64,000 nt of DNA from contig JAPPGU010000085.1 in the NCBI GenBank assembly GCA_028821265.1, positions 1-64,000 of the forward strand, given 5' to 3'. The notes below the pieces were generated by a model. It saw nothing but the letters and a program-made list of their open reading frames with translations, was not told the origin of the DNA and ran no database searches. A program made the translations under genes and the position numbers. This DNA is from a bacterium (GTDB lineage Bacteria; Actinomycetota; Acidimicrobiia; Spongiisociales; Spongiisociaceae). This document shows, one piece after another, positions 23,962 through 33,163 of the stretch (position 1 is its first letter; each line of letters opens with the position of its first letter).

Positions 23962-26652
23962 CTAGTGGTCTGCGCGCCAGGGCTCGACCGCATCCGGGTC
24001 GACGCCGTAGCGGTCGATCGCTTCCGCCACCGTCCCAGGATCGACCCCTCCCTCCCCTGCCAGCTGTGAAAGGACTGCTACTACCACGTTCGGGCCGTTC
24101 ACCTCGTAGAACCGACGGAGGTCCTGGCGGGCATCCGAGCGTCCGAAACCGTCCGTTCCCAGCGATGTGTAGGGACCGGGAATCCAGCGGGAGACCTGAT
24201 CGGGAACCGCCCGCATGTAGTCTGTCACCGCCACCACCGGCCCGTTGAGCCGCTCGGTGACCAGCGGGGTTCGGGGCGTCCGGTCGGGATGGAGACGGTT
24301 CCACCGCTCCACCGCGATCGCATCGTCCCGCAGCCGGCCGTAGGAGGTCACGCTCCATAGCTCTGCCCCCACCCCGTAGCGCTCCGCCAACTCCTCGCGG
24401 GCCCACCGGGCGGCGCTGTGGCTCGGCCCGGAGAACAGGATCGTCGCCTGGTGCGCCGTCCCCTCGGGCACTCCGGTAAACCGGTACATCCCGTCGACGA
24501 TCCCTTCCCTCGCGCCGTCGGGCATGGGCGGCTGGGCGTAGTTCTCGTTGTAGATGGTGATGTAGAAGATGACGTCGTCCTGATCGATGCACATGCGGTG
24601 GAGGCCGTGTTCGACGATGACCGCTAACTCGTAGGCGAACGCCGGGTCGTAGCTGACCACCGCCGGGTTGGTGGAGGCCAGGATCAGGCTGTGCCCGTCC
24701 TGATGCTGGAGGCCCTCCCCCGCCAGGGTCGTCCGGCCGGCGGTCCCGCCCATCAAAAAGCCCCGAGCCCGGGCGTCGGCAGCCTGCCAGATGAGATCCC
24801 CCACCCGCTGGAACCCGAACATCGAGTAGAAGGTGAAGAAGGGAACGGTCATCACCCCGCGGTCGGCGTAGGAGGTGCCCGAAGCGATGAAGCTGCACAT
24901 CGACCCCGCCTCGGTGATGCCTTCCTCCAGGATCTGGCCGTCCTGGGACTCCTTGTAGGAAAGGAGCAGGGCGGCGTCGATCGGCTCGTACTTCTGCCCT
25001 CCGGACGCGTAGATCTTCAGTTCCCGGAACAGCCCGTCCATGCCGAAGGTGCGGGCCTCGTCCGGGACGATGGGCACCACCCGCTCCCCGAACCTCTCAT
25101 CCCTGGCCAGGCCCCTGAGCAACCGCACGAAGGCCATGGTGGTGGATGCCTCGTGGGCGCCCGTTCCCGCATGGAACTCGTCGTAGATGGAGGGGTCGGG
25201 CAACTCGATCCGCCGCCTGGCGCGCACCGTCCGGTAGGGCAGCATCCCGTTGAGCGCTTTCCGCCGGTCCATCATGTACTGGTACTCGGGAGCATCCCTC
25301 GCGAACCGGCAGTACGGGAGCTCCCGGCCGTCCTCCAGCAACTCCGCCGGGATGTCCTCCTGGAGGTTGATGCGCTCTCGGAGCCGGCGGAACTGCTCGT
25401 TGGACATCTTCTTGATCTGGTGGGTGGCGTTGCGCCCCTCGATGTCCGGTCCGAGCGTCCAGCCCTTGATGGTCTTGGCGAGGATCACGGTGGGGGCGCC
25501 GGTCTGCTCGGTGGCGGCCTTGTAGGCGGCGTAGAGCTTCTTGTAGTCGTGGCCCCCCCGGGGCAGCTTCTCGAGCTGGCGGTCGGTCAGGTGCTCCACC
25601 ATGCGCCGCAACCGGGGATCGGGCCCGAAGAACTCCTCCCGGATACTGGCGCCGGGTAGCGACTTCAGCCGCTGGTAGGCGCCGTCGACGGTCTCGTTCA
25701 TCCTCTTGACGAGCACGCCGTCCACGTCGTTGGCGATGAGCCCGTCCCAGCCCCACCCCCAGATCACCTTGATCACGTTCCAGCCCGCGCCCCGGAACAC
25801 CGCCTCGAGTTCCTGGATGATCTTGCCGTTGCCGCGCACCGGACCGTCCAAGCGCTGCAGGTTGCAGTTGACCACCCAGATCAGGTTGTCCAGCTGCTCC
25901 CGGGCGGCTAGCGAGATGGAACCGAGCGTCTCCGGCTCGTCGCATTCCCCGTCGCCGAGGAAGCACCACACCCGTGACTCGCCGGTGTCGTCGAGACCCC
26001 GGTTGTGGAGGTAGCGGTTGAAACGGGCCTGGTAGATGGAGGCGATCGGTCCGAGACCCATCGAGACGGTCGGGTACTCCCAGAAGTCGGGCATGAGCCG
26101 GGGGTGCGGGTAGGACGACAGGCCCTTCGGCGAGAGCTCGCGGCGGAAGTTGTCCAGATGCTCCTCATCGAGGCGCCGCTCCAGGAAGGCCCGGGCATAG
26201 ATGCCGGGTGCGGCATGGCCTTGTATGTACACGTGGTCACCCGGCTGCCCCTCCGCCTTGCCCCGGAAGAAGTGGTTGAAGCCGACCTCGTACTGCGCCG
26301 CCGACGATGCGAACGTGGAGAGGTGCCCACCGATCCCCTCGACAGCCTTGTTGGCCTTGACCACCATCACCGCCGCGTTCCAGCGGATGAAACGCCTGAT
26401 CCGCTTCTCCAGGTACTCGTCGCCGGGGAACCAGGCCTGCTCCTCGGCCGGGATGGTGTTGACGTAGGGCGTGGAGACGGTGGGTGGGTACCTGACTCCC
26501 ATATGGCGGGCACGGTTGAGCAGGGCACGAACCAGGAAGCGGGCCCGAGCCTCCCCCCGGAACTGGACTACCGCTTCCAGGGAGTCGATCCACTCCTGGG
26601 TCTCCTCCGGATCTATGTCGGGTAGCTGTCGGAAGAACCCGTCGATCTTCAA
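23962..26652 (-). CDS. aceE: Pyruvate dehydrogenase E1, homodimeric type
   Basis: Thiamine-diphosphate E1 enzyme of 896 residues that decarboxylates pyruvate and acetylates E2. The diphosphate motif is GDGECDEPE through NCNLQRLDG near residues 226-257. The N-terminal RYPPTVSTPYVNTIP and GHAAPGIYARAFLERR and the C-terminal SLGTDGFGRSDAR are hallmarks of the single-chain AceE form common in actinobacteria and proteobacteria. It seems to start at a TTG (26650-26652). The E2 and E3 genes are not adjacent, as in many actinobacteria. A hydrolase gene follows in the same direction. Confidence 0.96.
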   Translation of the reverse strand: MKIDGFFRQLPDIDPEETQEWIDSLEAVVQFRGEARARFLVRALLNRARHMGVRYPPTVSTPYVNTIPAEEQAWFPGDEYLEKRIRRFIRWNAAVMVVKANKAVEGIGGHLSTFASSAAQYEVGFNHFFRGKAEGQPGDHVYIQGHAAPGIYARAFLERRLDEEHLDNFRRELSPKGLSSYPHPRLMPDFWEYPTVSMGLGPIASIYQARFNRYLHNRGLDDTGESRVWCFLGDGECDEPETLGSISLAAREQLDNLIWVVNCNLQRLDGPVRGNGKIIQELEAVFRGAGWNVIKVIWGWGWDGLIANDVDGVLVKRMNETVDGAYQRLKSLPGASIREEFFGPDPRLRRMVEHLTDRQLEKLPRGGHDYKKLYAAYKAATEQTGAPTVILAKTIKGWTLGPDIEGRNATHQIKKMSNEQFRRLRERINLQEDIPAELLEDGRELPYCRFARDAPEYQYMMDRRKALNGMLPYRTVRARRRIELPDPSIYDEFHAGTGAHEASTTMAFVRLLRGLARDERFGERVVPIVPDEARTFGMDGLFRELKIYASGGQKYEPIDAALLLSYKESQDGQILEEGITEAGSMCSFIASGTSYADRGVMTVPFFTFYSMFGFQRVGDLIWQAADARARGFLMGGTAGRTTLAGEGLQHQDGHSLILASTNPAVVSYDPAFAYELAVIVEHGLHRMCIDQDDVIFYITIYNENYAQPPMPDGAREGIVDGMYRFTGVPEGTAHQATILFSGPSHSAARWAREELAERYGVGAELWSVTSYGRLRDDAIAVERWNRLHPDRTPRTPLVTERLNGPVVAVTDYMRAVPDQVSRWIPGPYTSLGTDGFGRSDARQDLRRFYEVNGPNVVVAVLSQLAGEGGVDPGTVAEAIDRYGVDPDAVEPWRADH

Positions 26653-26738
26653 ACGTTCACGCTCCCTTCACCGTCCCGCGACTCCTCCAACTCTATCGGG
26701 GTCGGAGCGATGTATGGACCGGTATCCGGGCTCCGGAG

Positions 26739-26767
26739 CGGGACGTGGCCGTCTTGGAGGCGTCCCG
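26739..26767. promoter_or_regulatory. Inverted repeat between aceE and a PLP-enzyme gene
   Basis: CGGGACG (26739-26745) and CGTCCCG (26761-26767) are perfect 7-bp arms around a 15-base spacer in the divergent promoter region. It may be an operator or a leader hairpin of either gene; 24 bases separate it from the plus-strand ATG. Confidence 0.3.
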
Positions 26768-26790
26768 AAGGGGCGGGTAGCGTGCCGACC

Positions 26791-27963
26791 ATGAGTTTCT
26801 GGCGTCTGGATCCCGATGTGATCCACCTCAATCACGGGTCCTTCGGGGCCACACCCGCGCCCGCCCTGGAGGAGCAACAGCGCCTCCGGGACGCCATGGA
26901 GTCCAACCCCACCAGATGGTTCCTGGCGGACTACCAGCCTGCTCTGGACGAGGCCCGATCGAAGGTGGCTGACTTCGTGGGAGCGGACCCGGCCGGGCTG
27001 GGGTTCGTCAACAACGCCACGGAAGGAGTGAACTCCGTGCTCCGGTCGCTGGAGGCCGACCTGAAGCCCGGCGACGAGATCGTGGTGACCGACCACGAGT
27101 ACAACGCCTGCCGCAACGCGGCTGTGGTGACGGCGGCCCGCACGGGGGCCCGGGTGGTGCCCGCCGCCATCCCCTTCCCGCTCCAGTCGGCCCGGGAGGT
27201 AACCGACAGCATCCTCGCGATGGTCACCGAGCGGACCCGCCTTCTGATGGTCGACGCGGTCACTTCTCCTACCGCCCTGGTGTTCCCGTTGGAGGAGATC
27301 GTGGCGGCGCTGGAACCGGACGTCCAGGTGTTGGTGGATGCGGCGCACGCGCCCGGCATGATCGACTTCGACGTGACCGCGCTGGGCGCCTCCTACGTCA
27401 CCGCCAACTGCCATAAGTGGATGTGCGCCCCCAAGGGCTCCGCCATCCTGTACGTGCGGGAGGACCGCCGGGAACGCATCTACCCGGCGGTGATCAGCCA
27501 CGGCTACAACGGGGGCTGGCCGGCGGAAGGCGGGCATCTCCACACCCAGTTCGATTGGACCGGCACCGACGACCCGACTTCCTGGCTTGCCACTCCGGTC
27601 GCTCTGGAGGCGATGGCGGGGCTCCACCCGGACGGCTGGGCCGGCATCAGGCGCTCCAACCGGGAGTTGTGCCTCACAGGGCGGGACATGCTGGTCGAGT
27701 TTCTGGGTACCGAGGCGCCCGCGCCGGATTCGATGATCGGAGCGATCGCCTCGGTACCGCTTCCCCGCACCCTTCCGCAGGGCGGAACCATCTTCAACCC
27801 TTTGATGATGACCCTGCGAGATCGCTGGAACATCGAGGTGATGGTGATGAGTTGGCCGGATCCCTCCGCCAGCCTGCTTCGCATCTCCACCCAGCAGTAC
27901 AACTCGTTAGAGGATCTCGAGCGGCTGGTCGAGGCCGTCGCCACGGAATTGGGCAAGTGCTGA
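26791..27963 (+). CDS. Class V aminotransferase, isopenicillin-N epimerase-like
   Basis: PLP enzyme of 390 residues. The start MSFWRLDPDVIHLNHGSFG matches the isopenicillin-N epimerase-like branch of class V enzymes. NNATEGVNSVLRSL contacts the cofactor phosphate, VLVDAAHAPG supplies the ring-binding Asp and VTANCHKWMCAPKG carries the Schiff-base Lys. Characterised relatives include epimerases, desulfurases and ergothioneine-type C-S lyases, so the reaction cannot be read from sequence. The ATG at 26791 is favoured over longer versions that lack similarity. It is divergent from aceE. Confidence 0.85.
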   Translation: MSFWRLDPDVIHLNHGSFGATPAPALEEQQRLRDAMESNPTRWFLADYQPALDEARSKVADFVGADPAGLGFVNNATEGVNSVLRSLEADLKPGDEIVVTDHEYNACRNAAVVTAARTGARVVPAAIPFPLQSAREVTDSILAMVTERTRLLMVDAVTSPTALVFPLEEIVAALEPDVQVLVDAAHAPGMIDFDVTALGASYVTANCHKWMCAPKGSAILYVREDRRERIYPAVISHGYNGGWPAEGGHLHTQFDWTGTDDPTSWLATPVALEAMAGLHPDGWAGIRRSNRELCLTGRDMLVEFLGTEAPAPDSMIGAIASVPLPRTLPQGGTIFNPLMMTLRDRWNIEVMVMSWPDPSASLLRISTQQYNSLEDLERLVEAVATELGKC

Positions 27964-27995
27964 GGCGGTAACCGTAGGCCTCGCTGACAAAAGCA

Positions 27996-28013
27996 GACCG
28001 GCGGTCGCCGGAC
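27996..28013. terminator. Hairpin between convergent genes
   Basis: CCGGC (27998-28002) and GCCGG (28007-28011) form a short GC stem with a four-base loop, with a G-C pair outside one mismatch. It lies between two convergent stop codons 65 bases apart. No T-tract; a weak candidate. Confidence 0.3.
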
Positions 28014-28028
28014 TGAGCCTTCCGTGGT

Positions 28029-28910
28029 TCAGGACCTTTCGAGAGCCGGTGCCACCCCTCGCCGGATCACCATCGTCACCGCGCCCAGGACCACGATCCC
28101 GCCGACCACCACCCAGATGGTCGGTCGTTCGTCCAGCAGGAGCCAGCCGATGAGCGCGGAGAGGGGCGGCGTGGCGTAGAGGGCCGACGACACGACGGCG
28201 GCCGGAGCGCCCACCATCGCCCGCGCCCACAGGACGAAGCCCAGGGCCGAGCCGCACACGCCCAGGAAGATGAAGGAGAGCAACGCATCCCACGGGGCGC
28301 CGGCGACCCGGCCCGGAGCGCTGAGCAGCAGCGGCAGCGAGGTGACGGCGCCTACCCACATCGACCAGGTGGCCACCTGAAGCGGGGTGTAGCGGGCGAC
28401 CAGGGACTTGGCGAGAACGTTGTACAGCGCGTGGGCGAGGGCGGCGACCAGCAGCAGGAGGCTGGAGATGCCGAGATCGAGGCCGCCGCCCTGACCGAGG
28501 ATCACCAGCGCCGCCCCGGCACACGCGAGCAGGAGGCCCGACCATCCCCAAGCCGTCAGGCGCTCCCCGATCATCGGGCCCGACAGCAACGCTACGAATA
28601 TCGGGGTCAGCGCGATCAGGATGGCGGCCGAGGCCGCCTCCACGACCTGGAGGCCGACATAGAGGATGGCCAGATAGAAGGTCATGCCGACCAACCCGGC
28701 GATGACGACCCGCAGCCGGTCCCCGCGCTCGGGAAGGCCGACTCGGCGGGGCAGGGCGATGACCGACAGGGCCAAGGCGGCGGCCACCAAGCGGAGCCCC
28801 GAAAGATGGAACGGGTCGAAGTGGCGTAGACCCACCCTGGCGACCGGGTATGAGAACGACCAGATCAGGATGGTGGCGAATGCAGCCACCATGGCAGCCC
28901 GGTAAGCCAT
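28029..28910 (-). CDS. EamA-family (DMT) transporter
   Basis: Transporter of 293 residues with ten hydrophobic segments and two EamA repeats. The start MAYRAAMVAAFATILIWSFS, then VARVGLRHFDP, and in the second repeat SSALYATPPLSALIGWLLLD are typical. The C-terminal helix is followed by a short basic tail. It stands alone between convergent neighbours upstream and the Mca-like gene 37 bases away on the same strand, from which it could receive read-through. Substrate unknown. Confidence 0.88.
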   Translation of the reverse strand: MAYRAAMVAAFATILIWSFSYPVARVGLRHFDPFHLSGLRLVAAALALSVIALPRRVGLPERGDRLRVVIAGLVGMTFYLAILYVGLQVVEAASAAILIALTPIFVALLSGPMIGERLTAWGWSGLLLACAGAALVILGQGGGLDLGISSLLLLVAALAHALYNVLAKSLVARYTPLQVATWSMWVGAVTSLPLLLSAPGRVAGAPWDALLSFIFLGVCGSALGFVLWARAMVGAPAAVVSSALYATPPLSALIGWLLLDERPTIWVVVGGIVVLGAVTMVIRRGVAPALERS

Positions 28911-28947
28911 ACCAGGCCAGGCTAACCGGCCGTCATCCGACCTCCGC

Positions 28948-29793
28948 TTAGCGGAGACCGTCGAAGAGGTCGACCTCCCGGAAGGGTGCGTCCACCCTGG
29001 AGTGGAGCCGCTGGAAGGCTTCGACGCCCAGCACGTTCGGTACGTCCTTCTCGGGAACCTGGAGCATGAACCAGTCTTCGGGAATCTGGGTACGGTGGGC
29101 TCGCAGCGCGGCGACCTTCCGTTCTATCCAGGGCCTGACGTCGACCAGGGTGGTGATGTCCTCGTCAGGGGTGCCCCAACCCTCCGATTCCTTTGCTTCC
29201 TCTTCGGTGATCAGACCCGCCTCGAGCCGGGCCTGGATCATCGCGTGCACGCGGGAGCGGGGCCAGGTGCTCATGTAGAGCTTGGACGGACTCCAGACAT
29301 CGTCATCCTCCTCGAGCGGGAACCGGCGGGTGTCCTCGGCCCCGAAGTAGGCGGCCATGCCGACCCGGTGAACCTGGATGTGATCAGGATGCCCGTAGCC
29401 GCCGAACGGGTCGTAGATGGTCATCACCTCCGGCCGGTGCCGACGGATCAGATGGATAAGGCGGCCGGTGGCCTCCGGGAAGTCTGCCTGCCAGAAGCAG
29501 TCCGGGTGCTCGTTGGGATCGGATCCCATCATTCCCGAGTCCCGGTATCCGAGGAAGTGGTGCTGGGCGATTCCCAGAACGGCAACCGACTCTGCCATCT
29601 CCCGAGCCCGCACCTCGGCCAGGCGGGGACGTATTTCATCCGGATTGTCGTAGTTGTGCACTTCACCCTCGCACCCGTCGGTGGCGGTGACCACCACCGC
29701 ATGCTCTCCGGCCTCCGCATACCGCGCCAGGACGCCTCCCGTCGAAGTGGCCTCATCGTCTGGATGGGCATGGAAGGCGAGCAGCCCGGGCAT
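28948..29793 (-). CDS. mca: Mycothiol S-conjugate amidase-like deacetylase (PIG-L family)
   Basis: Zinc-dependent PIG-L/LmbE-family deacetylase of 281 residues. The metal motifs are FHAHPDDEAT at the N-terminus and GHPDHIQVH near residue 147. Length and the sequence FLGYRDSGMMGS fit Mca, which cleaves mycothiol S-conjugates during detoxification, better than MshB, but the two are hard to separate by eye. The ATG at 29791-29793 (MPGLLAFHAHPDDEA) is preferred to a start 24 codons upstream. Together with the mycothione reductase at 34113-35474 it indicates a mycothiol-using organism. Confidence 0.85.
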   Translation of the reverse strand: MPGLLAFHAHPDDEATSTGGVLARYAEAGEHAVVVTATDGCEGEVHNYDNPDEIRPRLAEVRAREMAESVAVLGIAQHHFLGYRDSGMMGSDPNEHPDCFWQADFPEATGRLIHLIRRHRPEVMTIYDPFGGYGHPDHIQVHRVGMAAYFGAEDTRRFPLEEDDDVWSPSKLYMSTWPRSRVHAMIQARLEAGLITEEEAKESEGWGTPDEDITTLVDVRPWIERKVAALRAHRTQIPEDWFMLQVPEKDVPNVLGVEAFQRLHSRVDAPFREVDLFDGLR

Positions 29794-29941
29794 GCGGAGT
29801 CTCCGGTGGTTCGGCGGGGGTATTCCGACCGGCAAGGATAGATGGATCGGACGGGACCCACGCACCGACCTCAGTTGTTCGACAGATGACCGGCCCAGCA
29901 GGCGGATCCGGTGCTCGCAAACCGACCGAGGGGGACTACCT

Positions 29942-29973
29942 CAACTAGCTGGAGTCCCGTAGTTGGAGTCCCG
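29942..29973. repeat. 14-bp tandem duplication with inverted repeat
   Basis: TAGCTGGAGTCCCG (29946-29959) is followed at once by TAGTTGGAGTCCCG (29960-29973). CAACTA (29942-29947) and TAGTTG (29960-29965) can also form a hairpin. The block lies upstream of mca and downstream of the small membrane ORFs, so it could be part of the mca promoter or a 3' end. Confidence 0.45.
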
Positions 29974-29987
29974 CCCCACCCCTCGAA

Positions 29988-30104
29988 TCAGACCGCGAAG
30001 GGGTCGTTCAAGAACCACACGACCACCAGCACGAGCCAGACGACCACTCCCACGACGAACAGCACTGCCGTGATTACCGAAACGATGGTGCCGGCCCTGG
30101 CCAA
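29988..30104 (-). CDS. Possible 38-residue single-pass membrane protein
   Basis: A short ORF from a TTG at 30102-30104 encodes RAGTIVSVITAVLFVVGV, a continuous hydrophobic helix, and ends VVVWFLNDPFAV. The pattern (helix plus a short polar C-terminus) looks like a real small membrane protein. It overlaps the end of the preceding membrane ORF by 31 bases, which suggests coupling. No ATG or GTG start is available and no clear ribosome-binding site was seen, so the assignment is tentative. Confidence 0.4.
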   Translation of the reverse strand: MARAGTIVSVITAVLFVVGVVVWLVLVVVWFLNDPFAV

Positions 30105-30319
30105 CCTGTGGTGTCTCGGCGCGTTTTTCCGGCCCGAATGGACAGGAGCAGGCCTGTCACCCAGAGTATCGCCCCGGTCACCAGCAGCGGGACGACGATG
30201 TCACCGGCGGTGTTGAGCAGAGCCGGCACTGTCATGGTGAGGATCAACAGCACCTCGACCAGCAAGACGGAAATCGAACAGACGAACCCGGCGATCGCCC
30301 AGCGGTCCCCTCGGGTCAT
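30074..30319 (-). CDS. Small two-helix membrane protein
   Basis: An 81-residue protein from the ATG at 30317-30319. Two hydrophobic segments are visible, AIAGFVCSISVLLVEVLLIL and VVPLLVTGAILWVTGLLLSI, followed by a basic polar tail. No family was recognised. It overlaps the smaller membrane ORF downstream, and together they may form a tiny operon. Codon use is like that of the neighbouring GC-rich genes. Function unknown. Confidence 0.5.
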   Translation of the reverse strand: MTRGDRWAIAGFVCSISVLLVEVLLILTMTVPALLNTAGDIVVPLLVTGAILWVTGLLLSIRAGKTRRDTTGWPGPAPSFR

Positions 30320-30391
30320 TACTGATCGAACTCCCGTAGCCTCATCGGCCACCTCGTGCCGGGGTCGCGAAAACAGCGGTCACCAGTGGCT

Positions 30392-31468
30392 CTACTCCGT
30401 CGCCGGCCAGAACGTCACACCGCTGAGCCACTTCCCTTCGCCGGCAATCTCGATGATTTCCCACTCGTTCCCGTCCTGGCTGGTGAGGGCTATTGCTGTC
30501 GTGTAATCCACCCCGTACTCATGGTATGTCTCGCTCTGGCCGACCACGACGAAGGTCCCGTTGCCATACGTGACATCCGACAGAGATTGAGCCTCACCCG
30601 AGTATGCAAGGGTCCAGTTGATACCATCCGGGCTCGTGATGATCGAACTTTGATTCCTTTTCTCCGCAGCGCTGTATCTATCACCGACGGCAACAAACAC
30701 TCCACTGCCGTGGGCTACTCCCCTCAAGAAGGTCGGCCGAGGAGCATTGGATACTGCTGACGTCCATTCAATACCATCGGAACTAAAGAATATGGAGCTG
30801 ATCCCTCCGGTAATCACAAACAAGCCATCACCGTAGCCAATACCGAACAACTGCCTTGGCGCCTCAAACGCGCCACGCTCCCAGCCAATACCGTCTCGGC
30901 TCGTGGCGACCAGATTGGTTCCCGCGACGACGAACCGTCCATCGCCATAGGTAATCGCTCGTAATCCTCCCGGAGGCCTTCGGTCTACGGGAGACCAATT
31001 CACACCATCGCGGCTCGTCGCTACTACCGCCCCCAAGCCGGAAACGGGATCAAATACCTCCCCCACAGCCACAAACACACCATCACCGTACGCCACGTCA
31101 TATGCACCCTTGAGGAGTCCGTCGCCAGGATTGACCACCATCCATTCGGCGCCGTCGGTGGTAACAACGGCGTGACCTTCGGGTCCCAATGCGACAGCCC
31201 TACCACCTCCGTAGGCCACGCTGGTGAGAGCGAGAGTGTTCTCCCGCTCCGTCCACCTAATGCCGTCGCCACTCGTCACGACTCCAGACCCCACCGCCAC
31301 AAAGAACGGAGGCGCGTCCGGGGCGATCCCATCCACGGTCCCGGCAGATCCGGCCACCTCTCCAGGCGCCTCATCGCGGACACCCCCATCACCACAGACC
31401 ACGAGCGCTACCGAGCTGAGAGCTACCAACCAACTGATCAGAAACCGTTCTCCCATGCGTTGACGCAT
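30392..31468 (-). CDS. Exported seven-repeat beta-propeller lipoprotein
   Basis: A 358-residue exported protein. The N-terminus MGERFLISWLVALSSVALVVC is split as MGERFLISWLV and ALSSVALVVCG, a signal with a possible lipobox. The rest is seven repeats, each with a Y/H-G-x-G-x-F-V-x-x-G strand and an Asp-box-like SxDGxxW turn (TSGDGIRW, VTTDGAEW, TSRDGVNW, TSRDGIGW, SSDGIEW, TSPDGINW, TSQDGNEW), which suggests a seven-bladed propeller of the BNR/sialidase-like fold. No catalytic sialidase residues were identified, so binding is likelier than hydrolysis. The second half is visibly richer in A/T than its neighbours, a sign of transfer or relaxed selection. The start may also be at 31456. Confidence 0.75.
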   Translation of the reverse strand: MRQRMGERFLISWLVALSSVALVVCGDGGVRDEAPGEVAGSAGTVDGIAPDAPPFFVAVGSGVVTSGDGIRWTERENTLALTSVAYGGGRAVALGPEGHAVVTTDGAEWMVVNPGDGLLKGAYDVAYGDGVFVAVGEVFDPVSGLGAVVATSRDGVNWSPVDRRPPGGLRAITYGDGRFVVAGTNLVATSRDGIGWERGAFEAPRQLFGIGYGDGLFVITGGISSIFFSSDGIEWTSAVSNAPRPTFLRGVAHGSGVFVAVGDRYSAAEKRNQSSIITSPDGINWTLAYSGEAQSLSDVTYGNGTFVVVGQSETYHEYGVDYTTAIALTSQDGNEWEIIEIAGEGKWLSGVTFWPATE

Positions 31469-31566
31469 GAACCGCCCTGTCCTCCGAGCTACCCCGAGAG
31501 CCCGGAAGGTCTTCATCAAGGCACACCCTCGGGCTGTCGACATCGAGATGGATCCATCAGATGCCT

Positions 31567-32574
31567 CTAGCCGCCTATGTAGCTCATTTCTATCTTGGGT
31601 AGGTCTACGGTGGCTTCGGAGCGGATCTCCGAGTAGCGATCGTCCCGGGCCTCCCAGATCCCGTGGATGGTGCGGATTATCTCCTCCTCGTCCGCTCCCG
31701 ATCGCAGGACCTTGCGGAAGTCGGTGCCCTTGACGGCGAAGAGGCAGGTGTAGAGCATTCCCTCCGCCGAGATCCGGGCTCTCGTACACGTTGCGCAGAA
31801 GGGCTGGGTGACCGAAGCGATGAAGCCGACTTCGCCGGCGCCGTCCACGTACCGCCAGCGGTTGGCCACCTCGCCCCGGTAGTTGGGAGCCACCGGCTCG
31901 ATCGGGAACTCGGCGTCGATGGCCCGGACCAGTTCGGCGGCCGGTACCACGTCGTCCATCCGCCAGCCGTTGGTAGCGCCCACGTCCATGTACTCGATGA
32001 AGCGGAGAATGTGACCGGTGCCCCGGAAGTGGCGCGCCATGTCCACCACCCCACCGTCGTTCACTCCCCTTTTCACCACCGCATTCACCTTGACGGGCAG
32101 GCCCGCCCGGGATGCCGTCTCGATCCCGTCCAGCACGGCCGCCACCGGGAAGCCCACGTCGTTCATCGCCATGAAGGTGGCATCGTCCAGGGAGTCGAGC
32201 GAGACCGTGACCCGGGCCAACCCGGCCGATACCAACGCCTCGGCCTTGCGGGCCAGCAGCGAGCCGTTGGTGGTGAGGGTCACCTCGCATCCGGTGGCGC
32301 CGGCGAGCATGGCGATCAGCCGCTCGATGCCCCTGCGCAGGAGGGGCTCGCCGCCGGTGAGCCGTATCTTCTCCACCCCCAGCCGCTCGAAAGCACGGGC
32401 CAGGGTGACTATCTCCTCGAAGCTGAGCAGCAGGTCTCGCTTCAGGAACACGTACTCCCGGTTGAAGATCTCGGCCGGCATGCAATAGCGGCACCGGAAA
32501 TTGCATCTGTCGGTCACCGAGAGCCGCAGGTCACGAACGGGACGCCGCCTGGTATCCACCACTACTGGAGTCAT
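31567..32574 (-). CDS. moaA: GTP 3',8-cyclase (molybdopterin synthesis)
   Basis: Radical-SAM enzyme of 335 residues that converts GTP to 3',8-cyclo-GTP, the first step of molybdenum cofactor synthesis. The N-terminal cluster motif is CNFRCRYC near residue 24, and the C-terminal cluster motif is [19 protein letters not shown]. The protein ends in GG, as MoaA proteins do for activity. [11 protein letters not shown] and TLTTNG are also typical. It starts at the ATG at 32572-32574. No other moa gene lies in the window. A 14-bp palindrome lies 20 bases upstream. Confidence 0.95.
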   Translation of the reverse strand: MTPVVVDTRRRPVRDLRLSVTDRCNFRCRYCMPAEIFNREYVFLKRDLLLSFEEIVTLARAFERLGVEKIRLTGGEPLLRRGIERLIAMLAGATGCEVTLTTNGSLLARKAEALVSAGLARVTVSLDSLDDATFMAMNDVGFPVAAVLDGIETASRAGLPVKVNAVVKRGVNDGGVVDMARHFRGTGHILRFIEYMDVGATNGWRMDDVVPAAELVRAIDAEFPIEPVAPNYRGEVANRWRYVDGAGEVGFIASVTQPFCATCTRARISAEGMLYTCLFAVKGTDFRKVLRSGADEEEIIRTIHGIWEARDDRYSEIRSEATVDLPKIEMSYIGG

Positions 32575-32594
32575 CGCGGCCAGCCTAATGGTGG

Positions 32595-32608
32595 CCCGGA
32601 ATTCCGGG
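32595..32608. promoter_or_regulatory. Perfect palindrome upstream of moaA
   Basis: CCCGGAATTCCGGG is a perfect 14-bp palindrome beginning 20 bases upstream of the moaA ATG and about 100 bases before the divergent pilin-like genes. It is a candidate operator, or a small hairpin in the moaA leader. No molybdenum-cofactor riboswitch pattern was recognised. Confidence 0.4.
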
Positions 32609-32710
32609 ACATCTCCAGCCGGACAGCCCTATATGGTTCAGAATGAGAAAAAAGGTCTCGGATTACTCCGGCAGGTCAGCATTGTTTTGCGCTAGGTTGA
32701 CCGCCGATCC

Positions 32711-33163
32711 ATGTCGTTCAAGATGCCAAATCGTAACTACCGCTGCTTTGCGACCGGCCGCCGGCACCGGAGGCGTTCTAACGCCCGGTTGCTCGGCGAC
32801 CAGTCCGGCGCCGCTGTCATCGAGACCCTCATGGCGATGGGCATGGCCCTGATCACGGCTGCCTTCCTGATGAACGGCCTGCTGATGCTCTACACCCGCG
32901 CGGTGATCCAGCACGCCGCCGATTCGGGAGCTCGGGCCGGTGCCCTCTCCGGCGGAACCGGGCCGATCTGCGAGGACACCGCCGAAGGCATCATCTCCGG
33001 CCTGGCCAATCTCTACCAGGACTCCACCGACGTGGACTGCGACCGCGGGGAGGCCCTCACCACAGCCGCGATCACCGCCCGGCTCCGGCCCGTCTTCCCA
33101 TCCCTAGGACCCTCCTGGAGCTTCACCATGCAGGCCACCAGCGTCACCGAGCCGGTCCCGTGA
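32711..33163 (+). CDS. TadE-like pilus-assembly protein 1
   Basis: A 150-residue protein with a basic N-terminus and then DQSGAAVIETLMAMGMALIT, the TadE-type start of a membrane helix with Glu five residues after Gly (SGAAVIE). A periplasmic domain with cysteines (ICEDTA, DVDCDRGE) follows. TadE proteins are minor pseudopilins of Flp/Tad pili. It is the first of three overlapping genes. An ATG four codons later is an alternative start. No CpaA-type peptidase, secretin or TadA ATPase is nearby. Confidence 0.75.
   Translation: MSFKMPNRNYRCFATGRRHRRRSNARLLGDQSGAAVIETLMAMGMALITAAFLMNGLLMLYTRAVIQHAADSGARAGALSGGTGPICEDTAEGIISGLANLYQDSTDVDCDRGEALTTAAITARLRPVFPSLGPSWSFTMQATSVTEPVP

Noticed and set aside
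23951-24898. An N-terminal extension of the hydrolase into aceE
   Set aside because: The extra 316 residues are a shadow of aceE in another frame; similarity to hydrolases begins only after the aceE stop.
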